Source: a virus
Direction: 5' to 3' (one strand)
Virus record (IMG/VR): IMGVR_UViG_3300028592_000084
Location: 1-21,834 of that record
DNA: 21,834 bases
Made by a program: the position numbers and the translations under genes
Notes under the pieces: model-generated
Told to the model about the DNA's origin: nothing
The model's input: only the letters and a program-made list of their open reading frames with translations
The model's database searches: none
In this document: positions 7,376 to 14,246 of the stretch, in pieces
How the letters are laid out: each line of letters opens with the position of its first letter
Numbering within the stretch: position 1 is the stretch's first letter

Positions 7376-8742
7376 CAGCGGATGTCCGCGTAACAGGCGA
7401 CCACACAGCGCTGTACCCGACTAGGCAGCGTCAACTCGATCTGAAGCTGGCGGAACGTGATCCCCATTCGCCAGATGCAGCGCGTGAGATAGTGACCGAT
7501 CTGCCCCATCGTGCGGGACAGTTCGCTCGACCATGTGTTTCCACCATCCTTTGAGTAGCGCAGGATGATCTGCGGGTTCGGATCGTCCAATGTCCCGACG
7601 CCTGCCTCAATCTGCGCTTCAAAGCTGTAGAGCGTGTTCCTCGAACGGTTGGTCTGGAAGCTCGGCAACTGGATGACGACAGGGATTTCCGCACCATTCT
7701 CAGTGTTGGTATAGACGTTGGGTCGATAGAGCTTGCCGGTGTAGATGTCTCCGAAGATGTCACCGCCGTAGACGTTGGCGGAGAACCCGCAGCGATAATT
7801 CGATTTCCCGAGAGACTTGCGCTCATGCCAAGCCCCCGTCGCCATGTCGTAGCCCCAACACCCGAGATTGGTGTTGAGCATGTAGAACTTATGCCCGAGC
7901 TGCGTGTAGGAGAAGGCAAGAAACCATTGCGCACTGGCGATCTGGGTTTCAATCGCGTGGGTCGAAATGCGTACCGGCTCATAGCCGTTCAGGCGATACA
8001 CAACCCGGTCATCGCCCACGAAATGAACGCTGTTGTCGATCTTCACCAAGCTGTTCCGGTCCGTGATGCCGCGCTCAATAAAGGCGTTGCCCTGACGCTG
8101 GAGCGGGAAGTCAGCGGTGCCTGCATTGTACCAGATTTCGACCGTTCTGCCCCCGTAGAACTGCAACTCGCGATGGTCATTGACGCAGGCAACGATATCG
8201 TCGGGGTCGCCCTCCACAGTCGCTACATCGAGAGGGTCGTAGGTCAGGCCATCGTTGAGACCAGAGATGATGAACTGATCGCTCTCGAACACCGTCCACA
8301 CGAAATAGCCGTCGATGTAGACGACGTTCGATACCTGCGGAAGGTTGGGGATGCTGGTGTGCAGGGTTCCGCCTGAATAGACGTACCCCTGATCGCTGTT
8401 GACGCCGCCCTGGATCGCAAGTTCAGCCCCGTTGTCGGCCATCATCACCGGCGCATCGCCGGGGATTGTCCCTAGCGAGGTCGCGACCCCAGCGGACGAG
8501 ATTGAGTAAAGCGTAGACCCCGATACGACATAGAGCGTTTCGGCCATCCGGTGCTCACCGCGGATTTCCTGAGAACCGATATCGCAGAACAGATCCAAGC
8601 CCGGGGTGGCCATGACCGCGAACTGATCGGCCTTGTCGCCTTCCGCCAATTCGGAAAAGCAGTTGACGAGCTTTGCCCCACTCCATGCATTGAACCGGCC
8701 TTCCGAATATTGAAGGGCCGAAAGAACCTTACGAGTGGCCAT
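7375..8742 (-). CDS. P22 gp10-like DNA stabilization / tail plug protein
   Basis: The protein has 455 aa (P22 gp10: 472 aa). The start ATG 8742 has GAAGGG 7 nt upstream and overlaps the preceding gene by 14 nt. The beginning (RFNAWSGAKLVNCFSEL followed by a GLDLF stretch) and internal strands such as ETLYVVSGSTLYSIS, VVYIDGYFVWTV, HRELQFYGGRTVEIWYN and SVHFVGDDRVVYRLNGYEP repeat the beta-propeller-like pattern of the gp10 family. The family forms the hexameric hub that binds below gp4, closes the portal channel and keeps packaged DNA in the head. Location directly after the gp4-like gene is exactly as in P22. Confidence 0.82.
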   Translation of the reverse strand: MATRKVLSALQYSEGRFNAWSGAKLVNCFSELAEGDKADQFAVMATPGLDLFCDIGSQEIRGEHRMAETLYVVSGSTLYSISSAGVATSLGTIPGDAPVMMADNGAELAIQGGVNSDQGYVYSGGTLHTSIPNLPQVSNVVYIDGYFVWTVFESDQFIISGLNDGLTYDPLDVATVEGDPDDIVACVNDHRELQFYGGRTVEIWYNAGTADFPLQRQGNAFIERGITDRNSLVKIDNSVHFVGDDRVVYRLNGYEPVRISTHAIETQIASAQWFLAFSYTQLGHKFYMLNTNLGCWGYDMATGAWHERKSLGKSNYRCGFSANVYGGDIFGDIYTGKLYRPNVYTNTENGAEIPVVIQLPSFQTNRSRNTLYSFEAQIEAGVGTLDDPNPQIILRYSKDGGNTWSSELSRTMGQIGHYLTRCIWRMGITFRQLQIELTLPSRVQRCVVACYADIR

Positions 8743-9436
8743 ACATCAGCCCTTCGTAATCGGGCTGCATGAACAGGGACGCGGGCTCGTTGTCCCATGC
8801 CAACAAGCGCGCTTCAAACTCCTGCGCCTGCGCGATCACGAACTGCATCAGGTTCGGGTCATTCACCGGGTACTGGCTGATCAGCCGCTTAGCACCGCCC
8901 CACATGATCGGCTCTGCCCACTGCTGCGGGATATCGATCGTCTCGTTCGTGGCGGTTACGATGTCCAGAAATCGGAAGTAAGTGTAGTGGATCGTGTACT
9001 GCGTTGCGGCTGAAGCGGAAGGTGCCGGCCAAAGATACAGCGTCCCCGTATCCACCTTCGGATCGAAGTAGAAGTTCACAGGGATCGAGGGTGAAACCAG
9101 CTTGTTAGGCTGGTCGAAATACTCTTGCCGGGAGAACATCGTCATCGGCACATCGATGCCGTTGCGGCGATACCGGCAATCAGTGATACGGAGGGCGCGA
9201 GGAGACACGACGTAAGCCGCCTGCCCCGCAACCAGTGCCAAGGAACCTTCCGTCGCGGTCCAGAGGTGCGGGTAAGCGGACCAGGTCTGAATGAGCCCGT
9301 TGAACGCGCGCAAGCCGTCCTGATACATCTTTGGCGTCAGGGCCTCGCCCTCCTGAGCAACGCCAAGAATGTTGAACATCCCCTCGATGAACTCCAGCAC
9401 ACTGGGCTGGTAAGTGATGATGCCTGAGGTGGTCAC
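8729..9436 (-). CDS. P22 gp4-like tail accessory factor (head-to-tail adaptor)
   Basis: The protein has 235 aa (P22 gp4: 166 aa). A GTG start at 9436 forms a GTGA overlap, with GGGGGA about 6 nt upstream. Typical residues of this family are visible: GEALTPKMYQDGLRAFNGLI near the N-terminus, YPHLW, a central GTLYLWPAPSASAATQY strand-turn segment, and a helical C-terminal part with PQQWAEPIMWGGAKRLIS and FEARLLAW. The family forms a ring under the portal after packaging and connects to the gp10 plug. The gp4-gp10 order is conserved here. Confidence 0.78.
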   Translation of the reverse strand: MTTSGIITYQPSVLEFIEGMFNILGVAQEGEALTPKMYQDGLRAFNGLIQTWSAYPHLWTATEGSLALVAGQAAYVVSPRALRITDCRYRRNGIDVPMTMFSRQEYFDQPNKLVSPSIPVNFYFDPKVDTGTLYLWPAPSASAATQYTIHYTYFRFLDIVTATNETIDIPQQWAEPIMWGGAKRLISQYPVNDPNLMQFVIAQAQEFEARLLAWDNEPASLFMQPDYEGLMYGHS

Positions 9437-9771
9437 AGCGTATCCCCCGGATCGACACCCTCGGTGATCAGGATATTTCCAGTTTCAGTGGTCATGTAGG
9501 CGCCGGTCTGCCAGATGATCGGGCCTGCCACGAACTCGTCGGGAGGCTCGGGGCGCGAATATGGCAGCGCCATGTTGTCCTTGATCCCTCGCACGAAATC
9601 CTGCGGGTTGCGCTTGTCAACAAACCGATAATCGACCAGTTGGTTATCCCACTGCCGCACAAGGTTCTTGAGCGGCACCTTGAAGCCGGATGCAGGATCG
9701 AGTGCTTGCGGCTCAGCCGGGACCGTTGGCGTGCCGTATCGCTTGGGAGGAGTGCCGCCGCGTCGCCTCAT
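9433..9771 (-). CDS. Conserved-looking virion protein of unknown function
   Basis: The protein has 112 aa from ATG 9771, chosen because it overlaps the collagen-like gene stop as ATGA; an upstream in-frame extension would run deep into that gene. It starts with RRRGGTPPKRYGTPTVPAE, then a core with FKVPLKNLVRQWDNQLVDYR and DFVRGIKDNMALP, and ends in strand-like FVAGPIIWQTGAYMTTETGN. I do not recognise the family. Tight coupling to the gp4-like adaptor suggests a small head-tail or tail component. Confidence 0.55.
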   Translation of the reverse strand: MRRRGGTPPKRYGTPTVPAEPQALDPASGFKVPLKNLVRQWDNQLVDYRFVDKRNPQDFVRGIKDNMALPYSRPEPPDEFVAGPIIWQTGAYMTTETGNILITEGVDPGDTL

Positions 9772-10406
9772 CCTAGCACCTCTTCGGTCTGGGCGGCGAT
9801 CGATACCGAGGCAGTCCCGCTCGTGGTTGAAGAGAGCAGGACATAGTGCCCAGCTGGCACGATGTAGGCGAGCGGCGCGGTGTTCGATGTGGTGATCTGC
9901 ACGCCCACCGTGAGCGCGACCGAGGACAAGGCGGCCACCCGACACCGTTCAATAGTCGGTGGATTGCTGGCATCGCTCAACAATCGAACCATCGCGCTCG
10001 AATTGCCCTCCAGAAGCGGGTTCGTCACCTGCGTCACACATGAATAGCTGGCGAGTACTGCTTTCGTCGCGTTAGGCTGAAAAGCTGCACCAATGGTTCG
10101 CGCTGGCGTTGACGGCGTGACTGTACCGAAACCCGCAGGCCCTTGATCGCCCGCGCTTCCCGTAGCGCCCGTTGCTCCTTGGTCGCCTCGCGGGATAGAG
10201 AAGTCGAAAACCGCCGCACTGGACGTCCCAACATTGATGACTGTCGCGCCTGATCCCGGTGCGCCTGTCGTCACTGACCCTACAGCAACCGTGGCAGCAG
10301 CCCCGGTTGCACCAGTGGCTCCGGTATTCCCCGTATCGCCTTTGGCACCTTGCGCACCCGTTTCACCGGTCTGCCCTTTCTGGTTGGGGTTGATGACGCT
10401 GCTCAT
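9768..10406 (-). CDS. Collagen-like phage structural protein
   Basis: The protein has 212 aa; ATGA overlap with the previous gene. Residues 11-37 are nine Gly-X-Y triplets (starting GQTGETGAQGAKGDTG) and 74-94 seven more (GDQGATGATGSAGDQG). Between them is a 36-residue spacer ending in AAVFDFSIPRGDQG, a sequence type commonly found between collagen repeats in phage fibres. The C-terminal domain (about 95-212) is strand-rich with TIERCRVAALSSVALTVG and PAGHYVLLSS. Phage collagen-like proteins are usually homotrimeric fibres on heads or tails. The X and Y positions are poor in proline and rich in Thr/Ala, as in bacterial collagens. Confidence 0.75.
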   Translation of the reverse strand: MSSVINPNQKGQTGETGAQGAKGDTGNTGATGATGAAATVAVGSVTTGAPGSGATVINVGTSSAAVFDFSIPRGDQGATGATGSAGDQGPAGFGTVTPSTPARTIGAAFQPNATKAVLASYSCVTQVTNPLLEGNSSAMVRLLSDASNPPTIERCRVAALSSVALTVGVQITTSNTAPLAYIVPAGHYVLLSSTTSGTASVSIAAQTEEVLG

Positions 10407-10741
10407 GCATCTTCCACCATGAGTGTCAGCGCACCGGAACAGCGTCCTGCACCCCCTAGGTTCAGGACCAGATCCTCCCCGTCATCGGTCATAAGCCAGC
10501 GGCGCTGATTGAATTCGAGCGTGATGACCGCGCCATCCTTCAGCTGAAGCGGGCCACCAAGTACGGTCGAACCGCTCTTGAACACGACATCGCCATAAAC
10601 TTCAGGATCGGGCCGAGTGAGGGTCAACACGATGCGGAAGATACGCATCCACTTGCCCGGCTCGCCTGCGCGAATGACGTGATCACCGGGACCGCTGACA
10701 TCCACTGCAACGGGGATCGAATCCGTGATCGGATTGCTCAT
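10403..10741 (-). CDS. Small beta-rich virion protein of unknown function
   Basis: The protein has 112 aa from ATG 10741, which overlaps the upstream stop as ATGA; a start at 10813 in the same frame would overlap the preceding gene by 76 nt and is less likely. Strands are evident: SIPVAVDVSGPGDHVI, KWMRIFRIVLTLTRP, VYGDVVFKSGSTVLGGPL, AVITLEFNQRRWLMT and CSGALTLMVED. It looks like a single beta-sandwich domain with no catalytic motif. It is probably a decoration or fibre-accessory protein, as it is coupled to the collagen-like gene. Confidence 0.5.
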   Translation of the reverse strand: MSNPITDSIPVAVDVSGPGDHVIRAGEPGKWMRIFRIVLTLTRPDPEVYGDVVFKSGSTVLGGPLQLKDGAVITLEFNQRRWLMTDDGEDLVLNLGGAGRCSGALTLMVEDA

Positions 10742-10989
10742 GTCGTGGCCGTATTGAGCGCAGTCATTTTGCTGATCGAGATCAGCGATGCGCTCGGGTC
10801 CGTTCCATTCCACGGCGGATCATCAGGCGAACCGATGGCCGCGATAAGCTCGGATAGATCAACTGGCGTTCCGCCAGCCCCGAGCAGATTCATGCTCGGA
10901 ATAAACGCCGTCTTTCCGCTGATCGGCGATGTAACCTGTTCGGCGAGGGTGTAATCGACATTCGGCCGATAGACGTCATTCACTGCCAT
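10738..10989 (-). CDS. Small hypothetical virion protein, 83 aa
   Basis: Starts at ATG 10989 with GGAAGGA upstream, and overlaps the preceding gene by 14 nt. The sequence includes RPNVDYTLAEQVTSPISG, a central GAGGTPVDLSELIAAIGSP and a Ser/Thr-rich end. No membrane segment or known motif is seen. Family not recognised; a structural role is inferred only from its place in the block between capsid and tail adaptor. Confidence 0.5.
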   Translation of the reverse strand: MAVNDVYRPNVDYTLAEQVTSPISGKTAFIPSMNLLGAGGTPVDLSELIAAIGSPDDPPWNGTDPSASLISISKMTALNTATT

Positions 10990-11146
10990 CGGGGATTCCT
11001 TCCCATCCGTTCCGCTCGATGGCTGAAAGGAGCTTCCGGTCTCCTCGCGCCTCGGTGAGCGGGATTTGCTTCAGGACGCCTTGCGGGCCGCGGATCACAT
11101 ATTGGCTATACTCGACGCCGCCCTCGATGCGCCCCTGCTTAGGCAT
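10976..11146 (-). CDS. Small hypothetical protein, 56 aa
   Basis: ATG 11146 lies inside the end of the upstream gene (ATGCCTAA, 8-nt overlap), so translation is probably coupled; no clear SD is visible. The protein begins MPKQGRIEGGVEYSQYVIRG and continues with KQIPLTEARGDRKLLSAIERNGWEG, one strand pair and one helix. No family is recognised. The tight overlaps on both sides (8 and 14 nt) support it being real. Confidence 0.5.
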   Translation of the reverse strand: MPKQGRIEGGVEYSQYVIRGPQGVLKQIPLTEARGDRKLLSAIERNGWEGIPDGSE

Positions 11147-11297
11147 CGGACCAACCGTTCAGACGGGCCAGTTCGCGGAGGCAGGCAACTTCCTCCTCCA
11201 GCTTCGCTACGCGCGCAGGAATGGCCTTAGGCAGCGAGCCCCCCTGCTTGCCGTTCCCGTCAGCGTCTGTGCTGCCCTTGCGGTGCGTGCCAGCCAT
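11139..11297 (-). CDS. Small hypothetical protein with a coiled-coil helix, 52 aa
   Basis: ATG 11297 is preceded by GAGGAGG with about 5 nt spacing, a strong SD. The first 23 residues are Gly/Lys/Asp-rich and disordered-looking; the rest (AIPARVAKLEEEVACLRELA) is a heptad-like amphipathic helix suited to oligomerisation. It starts 11 nt after the lectin-like gene stop and overlaps the next gene by 8 nt. Function unknown; possibly a small oligomeric virion component. Confidence 0.5.
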   Translation of the reverse strand: MAGTHRKGSTDADGNGKQGGSLPKAIPARVAKLEEEVACLRELARLNGWSDA

Positions 11298-11307
11298 CAC
11301 AGCCTCC

Positions 11308-11994
11308 TCAGCGCTTCTTGGCCGCGAGCAGATAATCGACCTGGAGGTTCTTTGCCCCCGCCGATCCGTTCGCGAAAAAGATTGTGGGGGTTAGTTCGGT
11401 GTCGGGAAGGAAAGAGGATGAGCCGTCCATCGATCCAACCGAAACGTCGTTGACGTAAACCGTGACCGTGGACTTGCCATCATAGTACCAACCGAGGGTG
11501 ATGAAGTCGGTGGTCAGCGTGCCTGCGGCGAGCGAGGTCGAGCCGGTAGTAGCGTTCTTGCGGCACAGCGCAGTGATGGCGGTGACATCGTCAGCCTTGG
11601 TGAAGAAGATGCCATCCGTCGCATCGATCGGTGTGGTATCGGTAATGCACAGGCCGAGCACAAGCGTGCACTGGGTTGCATCAGACGCTTTAACTCGCGC
11701 CTTGAACAGCGCAGGCTTACCCGCTTCAAGCAGGAAGCTCGCACCAACCTTCTGCAGGGTGATGCTGTCAGTGGCGCCGGTGTTATTGGTGACTAGAAGA
11801 ACGCCGCCGTCCGCGTCGGTCAGGGCGATTGTTCCCGTCGCGGCGTTGGTGACCGTCCAATTGCCAGCGGTGTAATAGTCGAAGTCGTCGAAATAGCTGT
11901 GCCAGCTCGATGGGTCAGGAAGACCATAGTTGCCGGTGTTGGTGGTCTTGGCGACGTTCGTAACGCCACCGGGGAAACGAGTAGGTGCAGACAT
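11308..11994 (-). CDS. Lectin/LamG-like beta-sandwich virion protein
   Basis: The protein has 228 aa. It begins with TRFPGGVTNVAKTTNTGNYG and WHSYFDDFDYYTAGNWTVTN, then alternating strands (GTIALTDADGGVLLVTNN, ALFKARVKASDATQCTLVLG, GIFFTKADDVTAITAL, GWYYDGKSTVTVYVND, TPTIFFANGSAGAKNLQVDY). This is the usual layout of concanavalin-like jelly-roll domains in phage structural proteins. It is the first gene after the capsid terminator, so it may be expressed separately as a head decoration or fibre protein. GGAG lies 9 nt before ATG 11994, next to a nested inverted repeat. Carbohydrate binding is not shown. Confidence 0.65.
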   Translation of the reverse strand: MSAPTRFPGGVTNVAKTTNTGNYGLPDPSSWHSYFDDFDYYTAGNWTVTNAATGTIALTDADGGVLLVTNNTGATDSITLQKVGASFLLEAGKPALFKARVKASDATQCTLVLGLCITDTTPIDATDGIFFTKADDVTAITALCRKNATTGSTSLAAGTLTTDFITLGWYYDGKSTVTVYVNDVSVGSMDGSSSFLPDTELTPTIFFANGSAGAKNLQVDYLLAAKKR

Positions 11995-12004
11995 CCAGAC
12001 AGCT

Positions 12005-12042
12005 CCGTGACGTTCGAAAACGCGGGGCTGCCCGCGTCACGG
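12005..12042 (-). promoter_or_regulatory. Nested inverted repeat upstream of the lectin-like gene
   Basis: Outer arms CCGTGA (12042-12037) and TCACGG (12010-12005) enclose a 6-bp GC hairpin CGCGGG-CAGC-CCCGCG followed by TTTTCGAACG. The 3' outer arm ends in the first two bases of the GGAG SD of the gene at 11994. It could act as translation control, an RNase III site, or a second weak terminator (four Ts follow the inner hairpin). Confidence 0.45.
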
Positions 12043-12094
12043 TGTCGGCTTGGCTGTCTATGCGCACTGCGCCGGTTAGTGCAGAACCGTCACT

Positions 12095-12103
12095 AGCATA
12101 CCA
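12095..12103 (-). promoter_or_regulatory. Possible extended -10 promoter element
   Basis: Minus strand TGG-TATGCT fits the extended -10 pattern TGn-TATnnT and lies directly after the terminator at 12142-12111, ahead of the lectin-like gene. No good -35 is present. This is a weak call based on one short motif and position. Confidence 0.2.
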
Positions 12104-12110
12104 GTCAGAC

Positions 12111-12142
12111 AAAGAAAAGGGGCGACCCCAAAGAGCCGCCCC
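12111..12142 (-). terminator. Rho-independent terminator after the major capsid gene
   Basis: Minus strand: a stem GGGGCG/CGCCCC, extended inward by two C-G pairs and two G-U pairs (10 pairs, 4-nt loop), then TTTTCTTTGT. It starts 19 nt after the capsid stop. It is probably partial, lowering rather than ending expression of the tail block, because no strong promoter follows. Confidence 0.8.
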
Positions 12143-12160
12143 ACCCCGCTGCGCCGGGAG

Positions 12161-13066
12161 TTATGCGCCAGCCGAGCCGTAGGCCCCGCGGAAATCGGAC
12201 CAACCAGCACTGAAGCGCTGATAGGCCTTGTATTTGAGGTTCGACGTGTCGAAGTCACCGTCCTGGGCGAACTCGGGACGCTCACGCCAGAAGAAGGTCA
12301 TCCCGTTCTCCACGTCGGTACGGATAAAATAGGCATCCGCATCGGTGAAATAGGGGTTGATCTTCGCGCCATCGGGGAAATACCCCTCCGAACGCAGAGC
12401 GTTGATCGCGTTGTTACCCGAATCCGGGGTCAGCAGCGACTTGAGGATGCGAGCCGCTTCAGCCCAGTTCGCCGTAGCGACATGCAGCGACTTCGGCATG
12501 AGCGAGATGCGAAGCCCTCGGGCATCGACCGCATTCATGATCTGCGTCACCGCATCCTCCAGAGCCGCTTCCGTCAGATCGGCAGCTGTCAGGAGGTTGG
12601 ACTGGCTTCCGTTCGGCGTCGGGTGCGACGCCGAGAACAACGGCTGACCATCACCACCCGCGAACGAGCTGTTGAAGCCGCGATTGTAGACGTTGGCACC
12701 CACATTCTCGACCGTCTGTCGCATCGATCGCCCGAGGGCTTTCGTCTTCATCGTGCTGTTCTTGAGATAAAGGTTATCCTTCATCTCTTCATGCGTGACG
12801 ATGAAGCCCAGCGCATACGCAACATGCTGGTAGCGAGACTTGGTCTGCTGCTGAGTGGTGTCGTAGATGATCGACGAACCCTGAGGCTTCACGGGAGCGA
12901 GGCCGAAGCCCGGAAGCTCCACATCCTCCTCATAGTTCATCTCCGAGTCCTTGATCTCAAAGAGATCCTCGTACTTCTTGGGCCAGTCCTTGTAGGAATC
13001 GCCCCAGACGGCATTGAGACCAGGCCACAGAAGTGCTGGGATATTGCCGGTTGTAATCACGCCCAT
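12161..13066 (-). CDS. Major capsid protein (HK97-fold type)
   Basis: The protein has 301 aa. ATG 13066 follows AAGGAG with good spacing. Features of a major head subunit: an N-terminal GVITTGNIPALLWPGLNAVW, a segment with ELPGFGLAPVKPQGSSI and YDTTQQQTKSRYQHVAYALG followed by FIVTHEEMKDNLY, a central AGGDGQPLFSASHPTPNGSQ, and a C-terminal HVATANWAEAARILKSLL with FFWRERPEFAQDGDFDT. The pattern resembles Mu gpT-like HK97-fold subunits; it is shorter than the P22 coat protein (430 aa). It follows scaffold and decoration genes and is closed by a terminator, as expected for the most abundant virion protein. Confidence 0.82.
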   Translation of the reverse strand: MGVITTGNIPALLWPGLNAVWGDSYKDWPKKYEDLFEIKDSEMNYEEDVELPGFGLAPVKPQGSSIIYDTTQQQTKSRYQHVAYALGFIVTHEEMKDNLYLKNSTMKTKALGRSMRQTVENVGANVYNRGFNSSFAGGDGQPLFSASHPTPNGSQSNLLTAADLTEAALEDAVTQIMNAVDARGLRISLMPKSLHVATANWAEAARILKSLLTPDSGNNAINALRSEGYFPDGAKINPYFTDADAYFIRTDVENGMTFFWRERPEFAQDGDFDTSNLKYKAYQRFSAGWSDFRGAYGSAGA

Positions 13067-13091
13067 TTCAAATCTCCTTCACGAGCGCGGC

Positions 13092-13706
13092 TCAGACGCC
13101 GGCCACCTGGTTGGCGAAGCGGCTGCGGTTGAGCTTGACGAGCCACTGGCCCGCGGCTGCGCCCGTTGCGGCGGCGGTCCCAAGATCGTTGCCCGGCGAT
13201 TGGAACTGGCCGATGATCTTGAGGTCGAGGGTGTTGGTTGCGGCCTCCGTAGTATTGTCCAGCACCATCCCGGAGAGGCCGGTGATCGTGCTGCCATTCG
13301 AGCCCACGCTGAAATCAACGTTGAGGCCGATAGCGTTCGGAGTGAGCGGAGTGCCCGAATTGATGTCCTGACAGAGCAGGAGCATGTTCGGGTCGATCGC
13401 CACGGTAATCACCGTTTGCGTGCTGGCAGGCGCATAGATCGGAGAATCTCGCGTCACCAGATCGACGCCGATGCAAACGCCGTCCTGAATGCCGCCAGTC
13501 ACCGCTTGCGCAGCAATCGGGAAGCTCTGGACCGCGCCACCGACATTGACCAGCACCGAGTCACCGGTAGCTGTTACGATATCGCCGACGAAGATCGCCT
13601 GCGTATCACCAGATGCGTGGATGTACTGACGAGTTGCACCGTTATACGGCGAACCCGCGAAGTTCGAGACGGGGATGAACCCCTTTGGAGCGTTTGTGTT
13701 CGCCAT
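13092..13706 (-). CDS. Head decoration / structural protein
   Basis: The protein has 204 aa. The start MANTNAPKGFIPVSNFAGSP and following YNGATRQYIHASGDTQAIFV and FVGDIVTATGD match a common type of phage structural protein encoded next to the major capsid gene. The central part has the typical DGVCIGVDLVTRDSP and VAIDPNMLLLCQD strands. It is rich in Gly, Thr, Val and Asn with almost no helix-forming stretches, so it is probably a beta-sandwich that binds the capsid surface. Its SD (GAAGGG) lies in the arm of a strong hairpin. It is transcribed just before the capsid gene. Confidence 0.65.
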   Translation of the reverse strand: MANTNAPKGFIPVSNFAGSPYNGATRQYIHASGDTQAIFVGDIVTATGDSVLVNVGGAVQSFPIAAQAVTGGIQDGVCIGVDLVTRDSPIYAPASTQTVITVAIDPNMLLLCQDINSGTPLTPNAIGLNVDFSVGSNGSTITGLSGMVLDNTTEAATNTLDLKIIGQFQSPGNDLGTAAATGAAAGQWLVKLNRSRFANQVAGV

Positions 13707-13714
13707 AACGGCAC

Positions 13715-13736
13715 CCTTCGCTAGGGCTAGCGAAGG
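13715..13736 (-). promoter_or_regulatory. 10-bp perfect hairpin containing the SD of the decoration gene
   Basis: Plus-strand 13715-13724 and 13727-13736 are perfect inverted arms (CCTTCGCTAG, CTAGCGAAGG) separated by two bases. In the mRNA the 3' arm carries GAAGG, the SD for ATG 13706. The fold would mask ribosome binding, or it could be a processing site or protein-binding site. No T-tract follows, so it is not a terminator. Confidence 0.6.
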
Positions 13737-13758
13737 CGTGCGAAGCAGCGGTCGTCAG

Positions 13759-14232
13759 CTAACCCGGTTGGAACTTTCCCTCGATTTTTCCCCGGCCATA
13801 GGCGTCCGAAAGGTTGCCTTCGGGGTCCGTTCCTCGCAGAATCGCTTGCTCAAAGGCCGTGTGATTGGCCTCTTTGTCGTCGATGCCCGCCTGATATTCT
13901 GCCAGGGGGGTTTCCATGAGGTAGGAATATTGGGGTGCGCCAAAGCCGTCGGTGCCTGTGAGGCGGCGGACGCGAGAGTCGGGGCCATCTGACTTTAAGC
14001 CCTGCTCTGAGACATGCTCATACGCCAATTCATGGGCCTCTGCAATACGTCCTGGCTTATCCACGAACCAACGGCGGAAGTAGCCGAGCCGCTCTGTTGC
14101 GGCCAACTTCAGGTTGAGTCCTGTGATAGCCTTTCGGCGACGACGCGAAGACGGTGCCGCATCGGAAACTTGCTCTGCGACCGGCTGTGAAACCATGGGG
14201 GGGCGGCCCCGCCTCTTTGGAATATCGCTCAT
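13759..14232 (-). CDS. Hypothetical head-region protein, 157 aa
   Basis: ATG 14232 has a perfect AGGAGG 5 nt upstream. The N-terminus is basic with KRRGRPP, an AT-hook-like motif, and SRRRRKAI. The middle (LAATERLGYFRRWFVDKPGR, then IAEAHELAYEHVSE) has the RRW...D..GRI pattern seen in uncharacterised phage proteins between scaffold and capsid. The last third is acidic and helical. I infer a head-assembly or DNA-associated role from the position and basic N-terminus; the function is unknown. Confidence 0.6.
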   Translation of the reverse strand: MSDIPKRRGRPPMVSQPVAEQVSDAAPSSRRRRKAITGLNLKLAATERLGYFRRWFVDKPGRIAEAHELAYEHVSEQGLKSDGPDSRVRRLTGTDGFGAPQYSYLMETPLAEYQAGIDDKEANHTAFEQAILRGTDPEGNLSDAYGRGKIEGKFQPG

Positions 14233-14246
14233 TCGAACCTCCTAGA

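Noticed and set aside
12482-13132. Long plus-strand frames opposite the capsid and decoration genes (also 16811-18157 opposite the portal).
   Set aside because: Antisense shadows of strong genes in GC-rich DNA: Arg/His-rich composition, no SD and no family motif.
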